Part shown: piece by piece, positions 1-5,923 of the stretch
Layout: each line of letters opens with the position of its first letter
Numbering within the stretch: position 1 is the stretch's first letter
Assembly (NCBI GenBank): GCA_004558025.1
Contig: SFEG01000035.1
Span: 1 to 9,513 of the forward strand
DNA length: 9,513 bases
Origin: Clostridiales bacterium
Lineage (GTDB): Bacteria > Bacillota > Clostridia > Oscillospirales > Oscillospiraceae
Reading direction: 5' to 3'
The notes under the pieces: generated by a model
The model's input: only the letters and a program-made list of their open reading frames with translations
Database searches by the model: none
Told to the model about the DNA's origin: nothing
Translations under genes and position numbers: made by a program

Positions 1-1
1 G

Positions 2-268
2 ACCTACAGCAACAGTGCGCAGGACTGCCTGCTGCATTATTACCGGGACAAGAACAGCAACGAGATCGACTTGATTATGGAGAGCGACGGTCAGCTGCAT
101 CCAATCGAGATCAAAAAAAGCATCAACCCGCCCACACAAATCACGGGCGCATTCAAGCCGCTCTACAAGGCCTCCGTGCCGAGAGGGACAGGCGCGATCA
201 TCTGCCTTCGGGAGACATTGAGCGCAATCGACAGCAGCACATACATTGTCCCTGTGTGGATGATCTGA
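2..268 (+). CDS. AAA ATPase with DUF4143, C-terminal part
   Basis: The reading frame is open from the window edge to TGA at 266-268, so only the last 88 residues are present. They contain RDKNSNEIDLIMESDG followed by HPIEIKKS. This is the E-x-D ... E-x-K arrangement of the PD-(D/E)XK-like C-terminal domain (DUF4143) that follows an AAA+ ATPase domain in a large bacterial and archaeal family. The members are often annotated as ATP-binding protein, and their biological role is poorly defined. The P-loop part lies outside the window, so intactness cannot be judged. These genes are often found in accessory regions, which fits the mobile-element remnant downstream. A hairpin 28 bases after the stop probably ends the transcript. 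The family call is confident; the cellular function is unknown. Confidence 0.75.
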   Translation, partial: TYSNSAQDCLLHYYRDKNSNEIDLIMESDGQLHPIEIKKSINPPTQITGAFKPLYKASVPRGTGAIICLRETLSAIDSSTYIVPVWMI

Positions 269-296
269 TTTCGTTCCAAAAACAAATATTCTATAC

Positions 297-340
297 ACAG
301 CCGCTTGGTTTCAACGAGAAATCAGGCGGCTGTTTCTATA
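297..340 (+). terminator. Stem-loop after the DUF4143 gene
   Basis: Arms 297-312 and 318-333 pair over 16 positions, two of them G-U, around an AACGA loop. The tail TTCTATA is a poor T-tract, so termination may be weak. Its position directly behind the stop codon at 268 supports the call. Confidence 0.5.
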
Positions 341-378
341 GAGTGTGTTATCCCAAAAACATAAATGAAGGAGGAAGC

Positions 379-591
379 CAAGAGAACATTGTGCTGGCGC
401 TGGAGGAATACGACTTATCCGATAAGCAGTGCAAGGCGAGATATGGCGCTCTGCGCAGCACCGCCAGCAGCTATAAGGGCGAGTTGACCGGCAGTGACAA
501 GCACCTCTCTTTTTTTGGAGGGAAAGCCGAATGCGGAGCACATTCATGTGTTTGAATCCGCCATTGACCTGCTGAGCTTTGCAACCCCGGC
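379..591 (+). pseudogene. DUF3991/TOPRIM-type protein remnant, frameshifted
   Basis: Two plus-strand frames join into one recognisable protein. The first carries ARYGALRSTASSYKGE and TGSDKHLSFF. The second carries LEGKPNAEHIHVFESAIDLL. This matches the DUF3991 and start of the TOPRIM region of primase-like proteins carried by Firmicutes integrative and mobilisable elements. The frames meet at the T-run at 510-516, so a frameshift in that homopolymer explains the break. The N-terminal zinc-finger part and the catalytic TOPRIM part are missing. Past LLSFAT the sequence (to about 676) no longer resembles the family. It is a decayed internal fragment, not a functional gene. The boundaries are approximate. 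Confidence 0.6.
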
Positions 592-690
592 GCTGCTGGC
601 CGCCTTTTATGGCCTTGCTCTGCCGGAGGGCGGGAACTTTGGGAGCAAACAGAGAGTCGCCGAAAGTGCAGATTGATGGAATTTGGGCAT

Positions 691-724
691 AAAAATGCCG
701 GAGCAAAGTTCGCTTTGCTCCGGC
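691..724 (-). terminator. Intrinsic terminator of tRNA-Ser
   Basis: A perfect 12-bp stem (697-708 with 713-724, arm GCCGGAGCAAAG) with a four-base loop is followed, on the minus strand, by ATTTTT. It begins five bases past the CCA end of the tRNA, so it closes that transcript. Confidence 0.9.
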
Positions 725-728
725 GATG

Positions 729-819
729 TGGCGGATAGGGTGGGATTCGAACCCACGAGCCGCTTGCGCGACTACCTGATTTCGAGTCAGGGCCGTTATG
801 ACCACTTCGATACCTATCC
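729..819 (-). tRNA. tRNA-Ser (anticodon CGA), CCA encoded
   Basis: On the minus strand the acceptor arm GGATAGG (819-813) pairs with CCTATCC (739-733), followed by G and an encoded CCA (731-729). The anticodon stem-loop CCTGACTCGAAATCAGG presents CGA, which reads UCG serine codons. A long variable arm with a GCGCAAGC-type hairpin and a T-arm GTGGGTTCGAATCCCAC complete a class II tRNA. It lies next to mobile-element debris, and tRNA-Ser genes are common integration sites. The apparent protein motif VGFEPTSRLRDYLISSQG on the other strand is only the shadow of this gene. Confidence 0.96.
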
Positions 820-850
820 ATATATACAAGCGGCGCGAGCCGTTTGCTTT

Positions 851-1252
851 TCAGTTCATGTCCTCGAGGTCGATCGTATCGTCGTCGACATCCATACTCA
901 TCTCGCCGATGCGCATGCGGCGCTCGATCTTCATCTTTTCGACGTGCTCGTGGATAAGCTCCTTGACCTCGTTCGGCTGGCGGATATTCTTGAGTGTAAG
1001 CTCCGGAATGCTCTTATCCGTCGACACCACCGTCACCGAGCCGACGCCGAAAATTCGCTGCCACAGCGACACCGAAACGCGCATATCGCGCACACGGTAC
1101 AGGAGAATCTCGTCATGTCTCACGTTCAGGAAGCCGCGCTTAAGAAACAGCCTGTCCTCGCTCAGCGCATATCGCGTGAAGCTTATGGGCATGCCGAGAA
1201 TGCGCTTGCGGTCGTGCCAGATTTCAACTATCTTTGAAACGAGCTTTGCCAT
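851..1252 (-). CDS. Bacterial PH-domain protein (bPH2/DUF304-like)
   Basis: This is a 133-residue protein. ATG at 1252 is chosen because AAGGAG (1266-1261) lies 8 bases upstream; the alternative GTG at 1261 overlaps that ribosome site. The segment from about residue 30 to 95 holds FTRYALSEDRLFLKRGFLN, ILLYRVRDMRVS, LWQRIFGVGSVTVVS and LKNIRQPNEVKELI. This is the usual progression of the bacterial PH domain family formerly called DUF304 (YdbS/YdbT-like): beta strands, then a C-terminal helix. Most relatives are membrane proteins, but no transmembrane segment is seen here, so it may be a cytosolic single-domain form. The acidic tail (EMSMDVDDDTIDLEDMN) is unusual for the family. It has its own promoter at 1282-1310, and the tRNA-Ser gene follows 31 bases downstream. 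The ligand and role are unknown. Confidence 0.8.
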   Translation of the reverse strand: MAKLVSKIVEIWHDRKRILGMPISFTRYALSEDRLFLKRGFLNVRHDEILLYRVRDMRVSVSLWQRIFGVGSVTVVSTDKSIPELTLKNIRQPNEVKELIHEHVEKMKIERRMRIGEMSMDVDDDTIDLEDMN

Positions 1253-1281
1253 CGCGGTCACTCCTTACATTGTGCTATGAT

Positions 1282-1310
1282 ATTCTACCTAATCCATGCC
1301 AAAAAATCAA
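1282..1310 (-). promoter_or_regulatory. Sigma-70 promoter of the PH-domain gene
   Basis: On the minus strand, -35 TTGATT (1310-1305), a 17-base spacer and -10 TAGAAT (1287-1282) lie 30 bases before the start codon. The -35 box lies just outside the edge of repeat copy A. Confidence 0.75.
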
Positions 1311-1312
1311 GT

Positions 1313-1496
1313 ACTTTTTTAGAGGCGCACGAAAGCAGCTACGAATACGCATATTGCGGTAGCCCGGTATCGAAACATTGGAATAAACCATAAGGTTTGC
1401 ATCCCGTGCGAGAGACGCAAAATTCGCACCGCACTCACGGGAAGCGACAATATACCGGTTTTGCCAGCAGGTGCGTCAATGCGCCTCTAAAACTTT
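1313..1496 (+). repeat. Palindromic MITE-like repeat, copy A
   Basis: Terminal inverted repeats TTTAGAGGCGC (1318-1328) and GCGCCTCTAAA (1481-1491) are flanked by the 5-bp direct repeat ACTTT (1313-1317 and 1492-1496), a likely target duplication. The left arm CTACGAATACGCATATTGCG (from 1339) is identical to copy B (from 4469). The core GCACCGCACT..CGGGAAGCG (about 1426-1448) matches copy C. It has no coding capacity. It supplies the stop codon of the CorA gene and abuts the promoter of the PH-domain gene. Confidence 0.8.
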
Positions 1497-2395
1497 CGGA
1501 AATGCCTGCGCAGCCAGAGTATCTCGATGACGACGATAACGAGGGCGACGGCGGCAGCGACAGCGTAGCCGCAGCGCCATGTAAGCTCGGGCATGTTGCG
1601 GAAATTCATGCCATACCAGCCGGTGAGCAGCGTAAGGGGCAAAAACAGCGTCGTGACGACGGTCAGCAGCCCCATGATGCGGTTCTGACGCGAGTCCTGC
1701 TCGGCCTGATAAAGCTCGCGCAGCTGCAGAGCGCTCTCGGCGACAAGCTCCGCGTGGTCCTGAAGCCGCTCGGCTCGGCGCGCGAACTTTTCCCATGCGG
1801 TGCAGTCGTGGACGATGGGCGCGCCGAGCTCGTCGGAAAGCCTCTCGCCGATATCCGAAAGCTGAGCATAGTACGCACCGAGCTCGGAGAGCTTTTGGCG
1901 ATGCCGGGTCAGACGGCGGAAGAAATCGTCTGGAGTTTTGCCGTCGAGCTCGGCCTCCATGCGCTCAAGCTCGGCCTCGATGTGCATCATGTACAGCACG
2001 TCGTTTTCGGTCAGAAGCTCCAGCAGCCTCAAAAGAAGCTGCGACGGGCGCTCGATGCCGGCCGAGTGCTTTACGAGCCTGCTCATTAGCGTTTTGTATT
2101 CGCCCGAGTCCTCGATGATATACAGTGCGCTGCCCGTCAGGCAGAAGCCGAAGCACAGCTCCGGCGCGCGCTGCGCCTCCTTGCGCGGAATGCGCATCGT
2201 TCCGATGATGCCGCCGCGGTACAGCTCTGCCTTGCAGTAGCGGATCGAGCCGAGGCTGTGCAGCATGTCGCGGTGGAAAGGAAAATCCGCCTTCCTTTCG
2301 CGGAACTCGTCGGTCGTCATGGTGACGAGTATCGGCTCTGCCCCGGCCTTTGAGGGCGCTATCGCCCCGGCGGTGTTCACTGTGTATTCGGTCAT
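1487..2395 (-). CDS. CorA-family divalent metal ion transporter
   Basis: This 302-residue protein belongs to the CorA/MIT superfamily, which forms pentameric channels for Mg2+ and sometimes Co2+, Ni2+ or Zn2+ in the cytoplasmic membrane. A soluble N-terminal domain (residues 1-125) is followed by long charged helices (about 125-235). Two C-terminal membrane segments come last (about 240-260 and 274-296). The signature YGMNF at 261-265 lies at the end of the first, as expected. The C-terminus WLRRHFRKF is basic and short, normal for the family. Length is typical (300-320). The Shine-Dalgarno site is weak (GGA 10 bases before ATG). An extended -10 promoter lies at 2428-2436. The TAG stop is formed by the end of repeat copy A. 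Substrate cannot be told from sequence, so no symbol is assigned. Confidence 0.9.
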   Translation of the reverse strand: MTEYTVNTAGAIAPSKAGAEPILVTMTTDEFRERKADFPFHRDMLHSLGSIRYCKAELYRGGIIGTMRIPRKEAQRAPELCFGFCLTGSALYIIEDSGEYKTLMSRLVKHSAGIERPSQLLLRLLELLTENDVLYMMHIEAELERMEAELDGKTPDDFFRRLTRHRQKLSELGAYYAQLSDIGERLSDELGAPIVHDCTAWEKFARRAERLQDHAELVAESALQLRELYQAEQDSRQNRIMGLLTVVTTLFLPLTLLTGWYGMNFRNMPELTWRCGYAVAAAVALVIVVIEILWLRRHFRKF

Positions 2396-2427
2396 GGTAT
2401 CACATCCAAAAACTATTTCATACTGTC

Positions 2428-2436
2428 ATTATAGCA
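2428..2436 (-). promoter_or_regulatory. Extended -10 promoter of the CorA gene
   Basis: On the minus strand TGCTATAATG carries a consensus -10 (2433-2428) with the TGn extension (2436-2434). No good -35 is seen at 17 bases. The position, 32 bases before the start codon, is suitable. Confidence 0.55.
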
Positions 2437-2535
2437 CCCTAATGGCCAAAAGCCCATATTTTTTGAAATCCGCTATAATATTTTTGATCCTTTTCGGAGT
2501 TTTTGCGTTTATAAATATAAAAAGAGGTGAGGCGG

Positions 2536-2598
2536 ATGGAGCACGCATTGCTCATACGGCGGATTTTCGCAGAGACGCAGCGGGCCGCCGGACGCTGA
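2536..2598 (+). CDS. Possible 20-residue small ORF
   Basis: ATG at 2536 is preceded at 6 bases by a strong ribosome site AGAGGTG (2523-2529), and a consensus TATAAT lies at 2474-2479, about 57 bases before the start. The product would be MEHALLIRRIFAETQRAAGR, a basic amphipathic peptide. No -35 box is recognisable, and the peptide matches no family I know. It lies in an otherwise AT-rich gap divergent from the CorA gene. It could be a genuine small protein, a leader peptide, or the end of a decayed gene. Only the translation signals support it. Confidence 0.25.
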   Translation: MEHALLIRRIFAETQRAAGR

Positions 2599-2629
2599 CA
2601 CCCGAAGGGGAAGGCAAAGGTGCAATGCT

Positions 2630-2731
2630 GATGAATAGTGAATAATTGAGGTATTCGCCCTTTGGGTGAATGGAATTTAATCCGTGCGGAATCGCCGCAC
2701 ACCGTAATTTTTCATTATTATTTATTCATTT
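2630..2731 (+). repeat. AT-rich MITE-like element with internal hairpins
   Basis: The ends are imperfect inverted repeats: ATGAATAGTGAATAATT at the left (from 2631) and, on the other strand, ATGAATAAATAATAATG at the right (to 2729). Inside are two small hairpins, 2653-2671 (ATTCGCCC/GGGTGAAT, one G-U) and 2684-2700 (GTGCGG/CCGCAC). The size (about 100 bp), lack of coding sequence and AT-rich ends fit a miniature non-autonomous element. It directly abuts repeat copy C. Confidence 0.55.
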
Positions 2732-2732
2732 G

Positions 2733-2868
2733 CAGGCATAGCCTGCACTGCCGGGCGCCGCAATATTTGCACCGCACTATCGGGAAGCGGCAGTTTCACG
2801 GTTTCATCGGCGCCCTCGACACCGGGCGACCGCAATAACCGTATCCGTAGGAGCCCCCCATGCACTAT
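2733..2868 (+). repeat. Palindromic repeat, copy C (truncated)
   Basis: It shares with copies A and B the core TTGCACCGCACT..CGGGAAGCGGCAG (from 2766) and CACGGTTT. It also shares the arm CTCGACACCGGGCGACCGCA, whose complement, TGCGGTCGCCCGGTGTCGAG, occurs in copy B at 4486-4505. The right end (ATGCACTATTAAAAA) is a degenerate form of the terminal repeat. The left arm is cut off where the AT-rich element begins. Confidence 0.65.
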
Positions 2869-2870
2869 TA

Positions 2871-2913
2871 AAAAGACAAAAGACCGCAGCAGAAGCTGCG
2901 GCCTTTTGTTTTG
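2871..2913 (-). terminator. Terminator downstream of the HtrA-like protease
   Basis: Arms 2876-2890 and 2895-2909 (CCGCAGC/GCTGCGG core, extended by ACAAAAG/CTTTTGT across one mismatch) enclose AGAA. T-rich sequence follows on both strands, so it could work bidirectionally. It lies 72 bases after the protease stop codon. Confidence 0.85.
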
Positions 2914-2984
2914 GAGAAATAGAGAGGATATATGTCGGGAGGAAGAGAGAGCCCTCCCGATTAAAGGAGAAGAAACATAGCAAA

Positions 2985-4349
2985 TTAATTGGGTATGCAC
3001 GAGATGCCGAACTCGTTGACGCCGTTGTTCCCGGCGTCGGGCTTCGACTCATCGAAGGTGATGCTGAGCGTTTCGTACTCGCCGCCGCGGTAGACGACGA
3101 TCTCGGTGCTCTGTCCGGCCTTGAAGTTCTTTATCGCGGCGTTGAGATCGGAATAGCTTCCTATGACCTCGCCGCCGACCTCTGTGATGATGTCGCCCGC
3201 GGCCAGACCCGATTTCTCGGCACAGCCGCCGGATTCGACATTATACACATACGCGCCCTCGGGCATGTTGTAATACTGTGCGTAGACCGAGGTGTAGCGA
3301 TTATCAATGTTGACGCCCATGTAGGCTCTGCCGCTGACGTAGCCCTTTGTGATGAGCTCGTTTGCGATGTCGGCAGCATCGTTAATGGGGATCGCAAAGC
3401 CCAGACCCTCCACGCCGGAGGAGCCGACCTTCGCGGTCGCAATGCCGATGACCTCGCCGCTTTCGTTGTAAACCGGCCCTCCGGAGTTGCCGGAGTTGAT
3501 GGCAGCATCAAACTGGAACATGTTTATCGCGGCGCCGCCCTGCTCGGTCGTGATGCTGCGGTCAAGCGCGCTCACGCGGCCGGAGGTCATTGAAAAATCA
3601 AGCTCGCCAAGGGGATTTCCGATGGCAAAGACGCTGTCGCCCACGGCGATATCGTCGCTGTTGCCGATGGTGGCCGGATTTAAGTCGGATGCGTCGATCT
3701 TCAGAACGGCGACGTCGTTATCCTCGTCAAAGCCGACGACCTTGGCTTCAAAGCTCGATTTGTCCTTAAACAGGACGCTTATCTTGTAGCCTCTTTTTTG
3801 CGCCGACTCGATGACGTGATAGTTCGTCATTACATATCCGTCGGCGGTTATGACAAATCCGGTGCCTGCAACGGCGCTTGCGCTCTGCTGGCCGAATATG
3901 TTGGCATAGGTGCTTTCAAGCGAAACGCCCACAGTCTGCTTGCAGCCGAGCTCGTATATCTCGTTTGCCGAGGCAGTCTCGGAGCTGACCTTTTTGCCGC
4001 CGGTCGTGCTGACGATGGGCTTGACGGAGTTATCCTTCACCGTACCGTCGGCTATGCTGCCCTTGACCGCGTTCCACGATACGAAGCCGCCGACAAGGCC
4101 GCCGACCAGTGCGCACACAAGGCACAAGCACGCGATCCTCAGCGTGCCGCTGCGCTGCGCCTCGCCGGATCTTTCGCGCGGCTTTTTCTCCTCGGGAGCG
4201 TAATAGTGCGGCACCTCCGTCGCCTCGTCCTGCGGGACGAACTCCGCGTCCTCATACAGGCGCTGCTCGGGGCGGACAAAGTGGTACTCGCCGTCCATCC
4301 CGGCGTCGTCGGACGAATTATCTGTTCTCTTGTCTCTGTTGTCGTCCAT
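2985..4349 (-). CDS. Membrane-anchored HtrA/DegP-type serine protease with PDZ domain
   Basis: This 454-residue protein is an S1C-family protease, expected to be anchored by its N-terminus with the catalytic domain outside the cytoplasmic membrane, degrading misfolded exported proteins. Residues 1-68 are an acidic, low-complexity cytoplasmic tail. Residues 70-92 are a membrane anchor (IACLCLVCALVGGLVGGFVS). The protease domain follows, with a complete catalytic triad: His178 in TNYHVI, Asp212 in DNDVAVLKI and Ser289 in NSGNSGGPV. A PDZ domain covers about 335-432 (YMGVNI, SGLAAGDIITEVGG). ATG at 4349 is preferred over the one at 4376 because GGAGG (4359-4355) sits 5 bases before it, whereas nothing precedes 4376. 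A -10-like TATAAC lies at 4390-4385 without a good -35 box. The last 20 residues after the PDZ domain are unusual. It is a single-gene unit ended at 2871-2913. Confidence 0.95.
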   Translation of the reverse strand: MDDNRDKRTDNSSDDAGMDGEYHFVRPEQRLYEDAEFVPQDEATEVPHYYAPEEKKPRERSGEAQRSGTLRIACLCLVCALVGGLVGGFVSWNAVKGSIADGTVKDNSVKPIVSTTGGKKVSSETASANEIYELGCKQTVGVSLESTYANIFGQQSASAVAGTGFVITADGYVMTNYHVIESAQKRGYKISVLFKDKSSFEAKVVGFDEDNDVAVLKIDASDLNPATIGNSDDIAVGDSVFAIGNPLGELDFSMTSGRVSALDRSITTEQGGAAINMFQFDAAINSGNSGGPVYNESGEVIGIATAKVGSSGVEGLGFAIPINDAADIANELITKGYVSGRAYMGVNIDNRYTSVYAQYYNMPEGAYVYNVESGGCAEKSGLAAGDIITEVGGEVIGSYSDLNAAIKNFKAGQSTEIVVYRGGEYETLSITFDESKPDAGNNGVNEFGISCIPN

Positions 4350-4354
4350 TACGG

Positions 4355-4359
4355 CCTCC
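4355..4359 (-). promoter_or_regulatory. Shine-Dalgarno site fixing the protease start
   Basis: GGAGG on the minus strand, 5 bases before ATG at 4349. It decides against the upstream in-frame ATG at 4376. Confidence 0.75.
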
Positions 4360-4447
4360 GGGTGTGTTCGTTTCATTTTGTGATGTTATAATACACATTT
4401 TTTATGACAAAGGCATGAACAAAAACGAAAGATTTTATAAACAGTTT

Positions 4448-4675
4448 TTCAGAGGCGCATTGACGCACCTACGAATACGCATATTGCGGTCGCCCGGTGT
4501 CGAGAGTGCGGAGGAAACCGAAAAACAGCCGCTTCCCAAGAGCAAGGCACAGATTTTGCACTGCATTTACGGGATGCGGCAGCTTCACGGTTTTGTCTGT
4601 AGGTACGATACCGAGCACCTGCAATAACCGTGTAGGTACGGCCTTAATGCGCCTCTGAAAATGCGCCTCTGAAAC
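4448..4675 (+). repeat. Palindromic MITE-like repeat, copy B (longest)
   Basis: The left end TTTCAGAGGCGCATT (4448-4462) and right end AATGCGCCTCTGAAA are inverted repeats. The right terminal unit is tandemly duplicated (4646-4674). The 20-base stretch AGAGGCGCATTGACGCACCT at 4451-4470 is identical to the complement of copy A at 1469-1488. The left half (TACGAATACG..ATTGCGGTCGCCCGGTGTCG) and the complement of the right half (TACCTACACGGTTATTGC..CTCGGTATCG) are alike through to GCCGC.TCCC, so the whole unit could fold as one long imperfect hairpin. It has no coding capacity. It lies between the rplA terminator and the protease promoter region. Confidence 0.8.
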
Positions 4676-4678
4676 GAC

Positions 4679-4716
4679 AAAAAACAGGTACGGATTTTTC
4701 CGTACCTGTTTTTTTA
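4679..4716 (-). terminator. Terminator of the rpmG-secE-nusG-rplK-rplA operon
   Basis: A perfect 10-bp stem ACAGGTACGG/CCGTACCTGT (4684-4693 with 4700-4709) with a six-base loop and a T-run on the minus strand. It begins 9 bases after the rplA stop codon, closing the operon. Confidence 0.93.
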
Positions 4717-4724
4717 GCTTAATA

Positions 4725-5417
4725 TCAAAGCTGCTTCTGAGCGTTGATCTTGATGCCGGGGCCCATGGTGGAAGCGGTGACGCAGGACTTGATGTACTGG
4801 CCCTTTGCCGCTGCGGGCTTTGCCTTGATGATAGCGCCGATGAGAGCCGAGTAGTTCTCAAACAGCTTGTCTGCACCGAAGGAGACCTTGCCGATGGGGC
4901 AGTGGATGATGTTGGTCTTATCCAGACGGTACTCTACCTTACCGGCCTTGGACTCTTTGATAGCCTGAGCCAGGTTCGGGGTGACGGTGCCTGCCTTGGG
5001 GGAGGGCATCAGGCCCTTGGGGCCGAGGACCTTACCGAGGCGGCCGACGGTACCCATCATGTCGGGGCTTGCGATAACGGTGTCGAACTCGAACCAGTTC
5101 TCCTTCTGTATCTTCTCAACGAGATCCATGCCGCCGGCGTAATCCGCGCCTGCTGCGAGAGCCTCTTCCTTGCGCTCGTCCTTGCAGAAAACGAGGACGC
5201 GGACGGTCTTGCCGGTGCCGTTGGGAAGGACGATGGCGCCGCGGACCTGCTGGTCTGCGTGACGGCCGTCAACACCGAGCTTGACGTGCAGCTCAACGGT
5301 CTCGTCGAACTTTGCCTTGCTTGCCTTTATTACCAGGCCGAATGCCTCCATGGGATCATAGAGGGCCTGCTTATCTATGAGCTTTGCGCTCTCTTTATAA
5401 TTTTTACCTCTAAACAA
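4725..5417 (-). CDS. rplA: 50S ribosomal protein L1
   Basis: This 230-residue protein is full length for L1, the mobile-stalk protein that binds 23S rRNA near the E site. In many bacteria it also represses its own operon by binding the mRNA. The highly conserved GPKGLMPSPKAGTVT motif lies at about residues 128-142. The N-terminal FRGKNYKESAKLID and the RGAIVLPNGTGK segment are also typical. The start is TTG at 5417, eight bases after a perfect AGGAGG (5431-5426), and no ATG fits. It is the last gene of the operon, followed at once by a terminator. The usual downstream rplJ and rplL are absent here. Confidence 0.98.
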   Translation of the reverse strand: MFRGKNYKESAKLIDKQALYDPMEAFGLVIKASKAKFDETVELHVKLGVDGRHADQQVRGAIVLPNGTGKTVRVLVFCKDERKEEALAAGADYAGGMDLVEKIQKENWFEFDTVIASPDMMGTVGRLGKVLGPKGLMPSPKAGTVTPNLAQAIKESKAGKVEYRLDKTNIIHCPIGKVSFGADKLFENYSALIGAIIKAKPAAAKGQYIKSCVTASTMGPGIKINAQKQL

Positions 5418-5425
5418 TTTCGTTT

Positions 5426-5431
5426 CCTCCT
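5426..5431 (-). promoter_or_regulatory. Shine-Dalgarno site selecting the TTG start of rplA
   Basis: AGGAGG on the minus strand, 8 bases before TTG at 5417. It is the only good ribosome site in the rplK-rplA gap and the reason TTG is accepted as the start. Confidence 0.85.
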
Positions 5432-5477
5432 AAAAATGTGGTTGAGTCGGAATAGATCCTCCCACTTTTGCCTTTCC

Positions 5478-5903
5478 TCAGTCGCCGACCAGGACGCCCA
5501 TGGAACGGCAGGTGCCTGCGATCATGCTCATTGCAGACTCAATGTCGGTGCAGTTGAGGTCAGGCATCTTCTGCTCTGCGATCTTGCGGAGATCTTCCTT
5601 GCTGATGGTCGCGACCTTGTCCCTCTGGGGAACGCCGGAAGCGGTCTCGATGCCGCAGGCCTTCTTTATCAGCAGTGCCGCGGGGGGAGTCTTGGTGATA
5701 AAGGTGAAGCTGCGGTCGGAGTAAACGGTGATGACGACAGGGATCATCATGCCCATGTCGCCCTTGGTGCGCTCGTTAAAATCCTTGGTGAACTGGCCGA
5801 TATTTACGCCGTACTGACCAAGTGCAGGGCCTACAGGGGGAGCCGGAGTCGCCTTTCCTGCGGGAACCTGGAATCTGACATATCCAACTATTTTCTGTGC
5901 CAT
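5478..5903 (-). CDS. rplK: 50S ribosomal protein L11
   Basis: This 141-residue protein has the standard length for L11, the protein that with 23S rRNA forms the GTPase-associated centre and the thiopeptide target. The N-terminal domain carries the signature PAGKATPAPPVGPALGQYGV and NIGQFTKDFN. The C-terminal rRNA-binding domain includes TPPAALLIKKACGI and ends IAGTCRSMGVLV. A ribosome site (AGAGGTG) stands before ATG at 5903. It lies 20 bases after nusG and 60 bases before rplA, on the same transcript. Confidence 0.98.
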   Translation of the reverse strand: MAQKIVGYVRFQVPAGKATPAPPVGPALGQYGVNIGQFTKDFNERTKGDMGMMIPVVITVYSDRSFTFITKTPPAALLIKKACGIETASGVPQRDKVATISKEDLRKIAEQKMPDLNCTDIESAMSMIAGTCRSMGVLVGD

Positions 5904-5923
5904 TATTCAGCACCTCTTTCTTA

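Noticed and set aside
683..1237. Plus-strand ORF beginning with RVGFEPTSRLRDYL
   Set aside because: Its start is antisense to tRNA-Ser and the rest is antisense to the PH-domain gene.
1397..2089. Plus-strand ORF of 230 residues
   Set aside because: It is antisense to the CorA gene and runs through repeat copy A.
3798..4391. Plus-strand ORF of 197 residues
   Set aside because: It is antisense to the N-terminal half of the HtrA-like protease.
4469..4876. Minus-strand ORF across repeat copy B and the operon terminator
   Set aside because: It crosses a strong terminator and the out-of-frame 3' end of rplA; there is no ribosome site.
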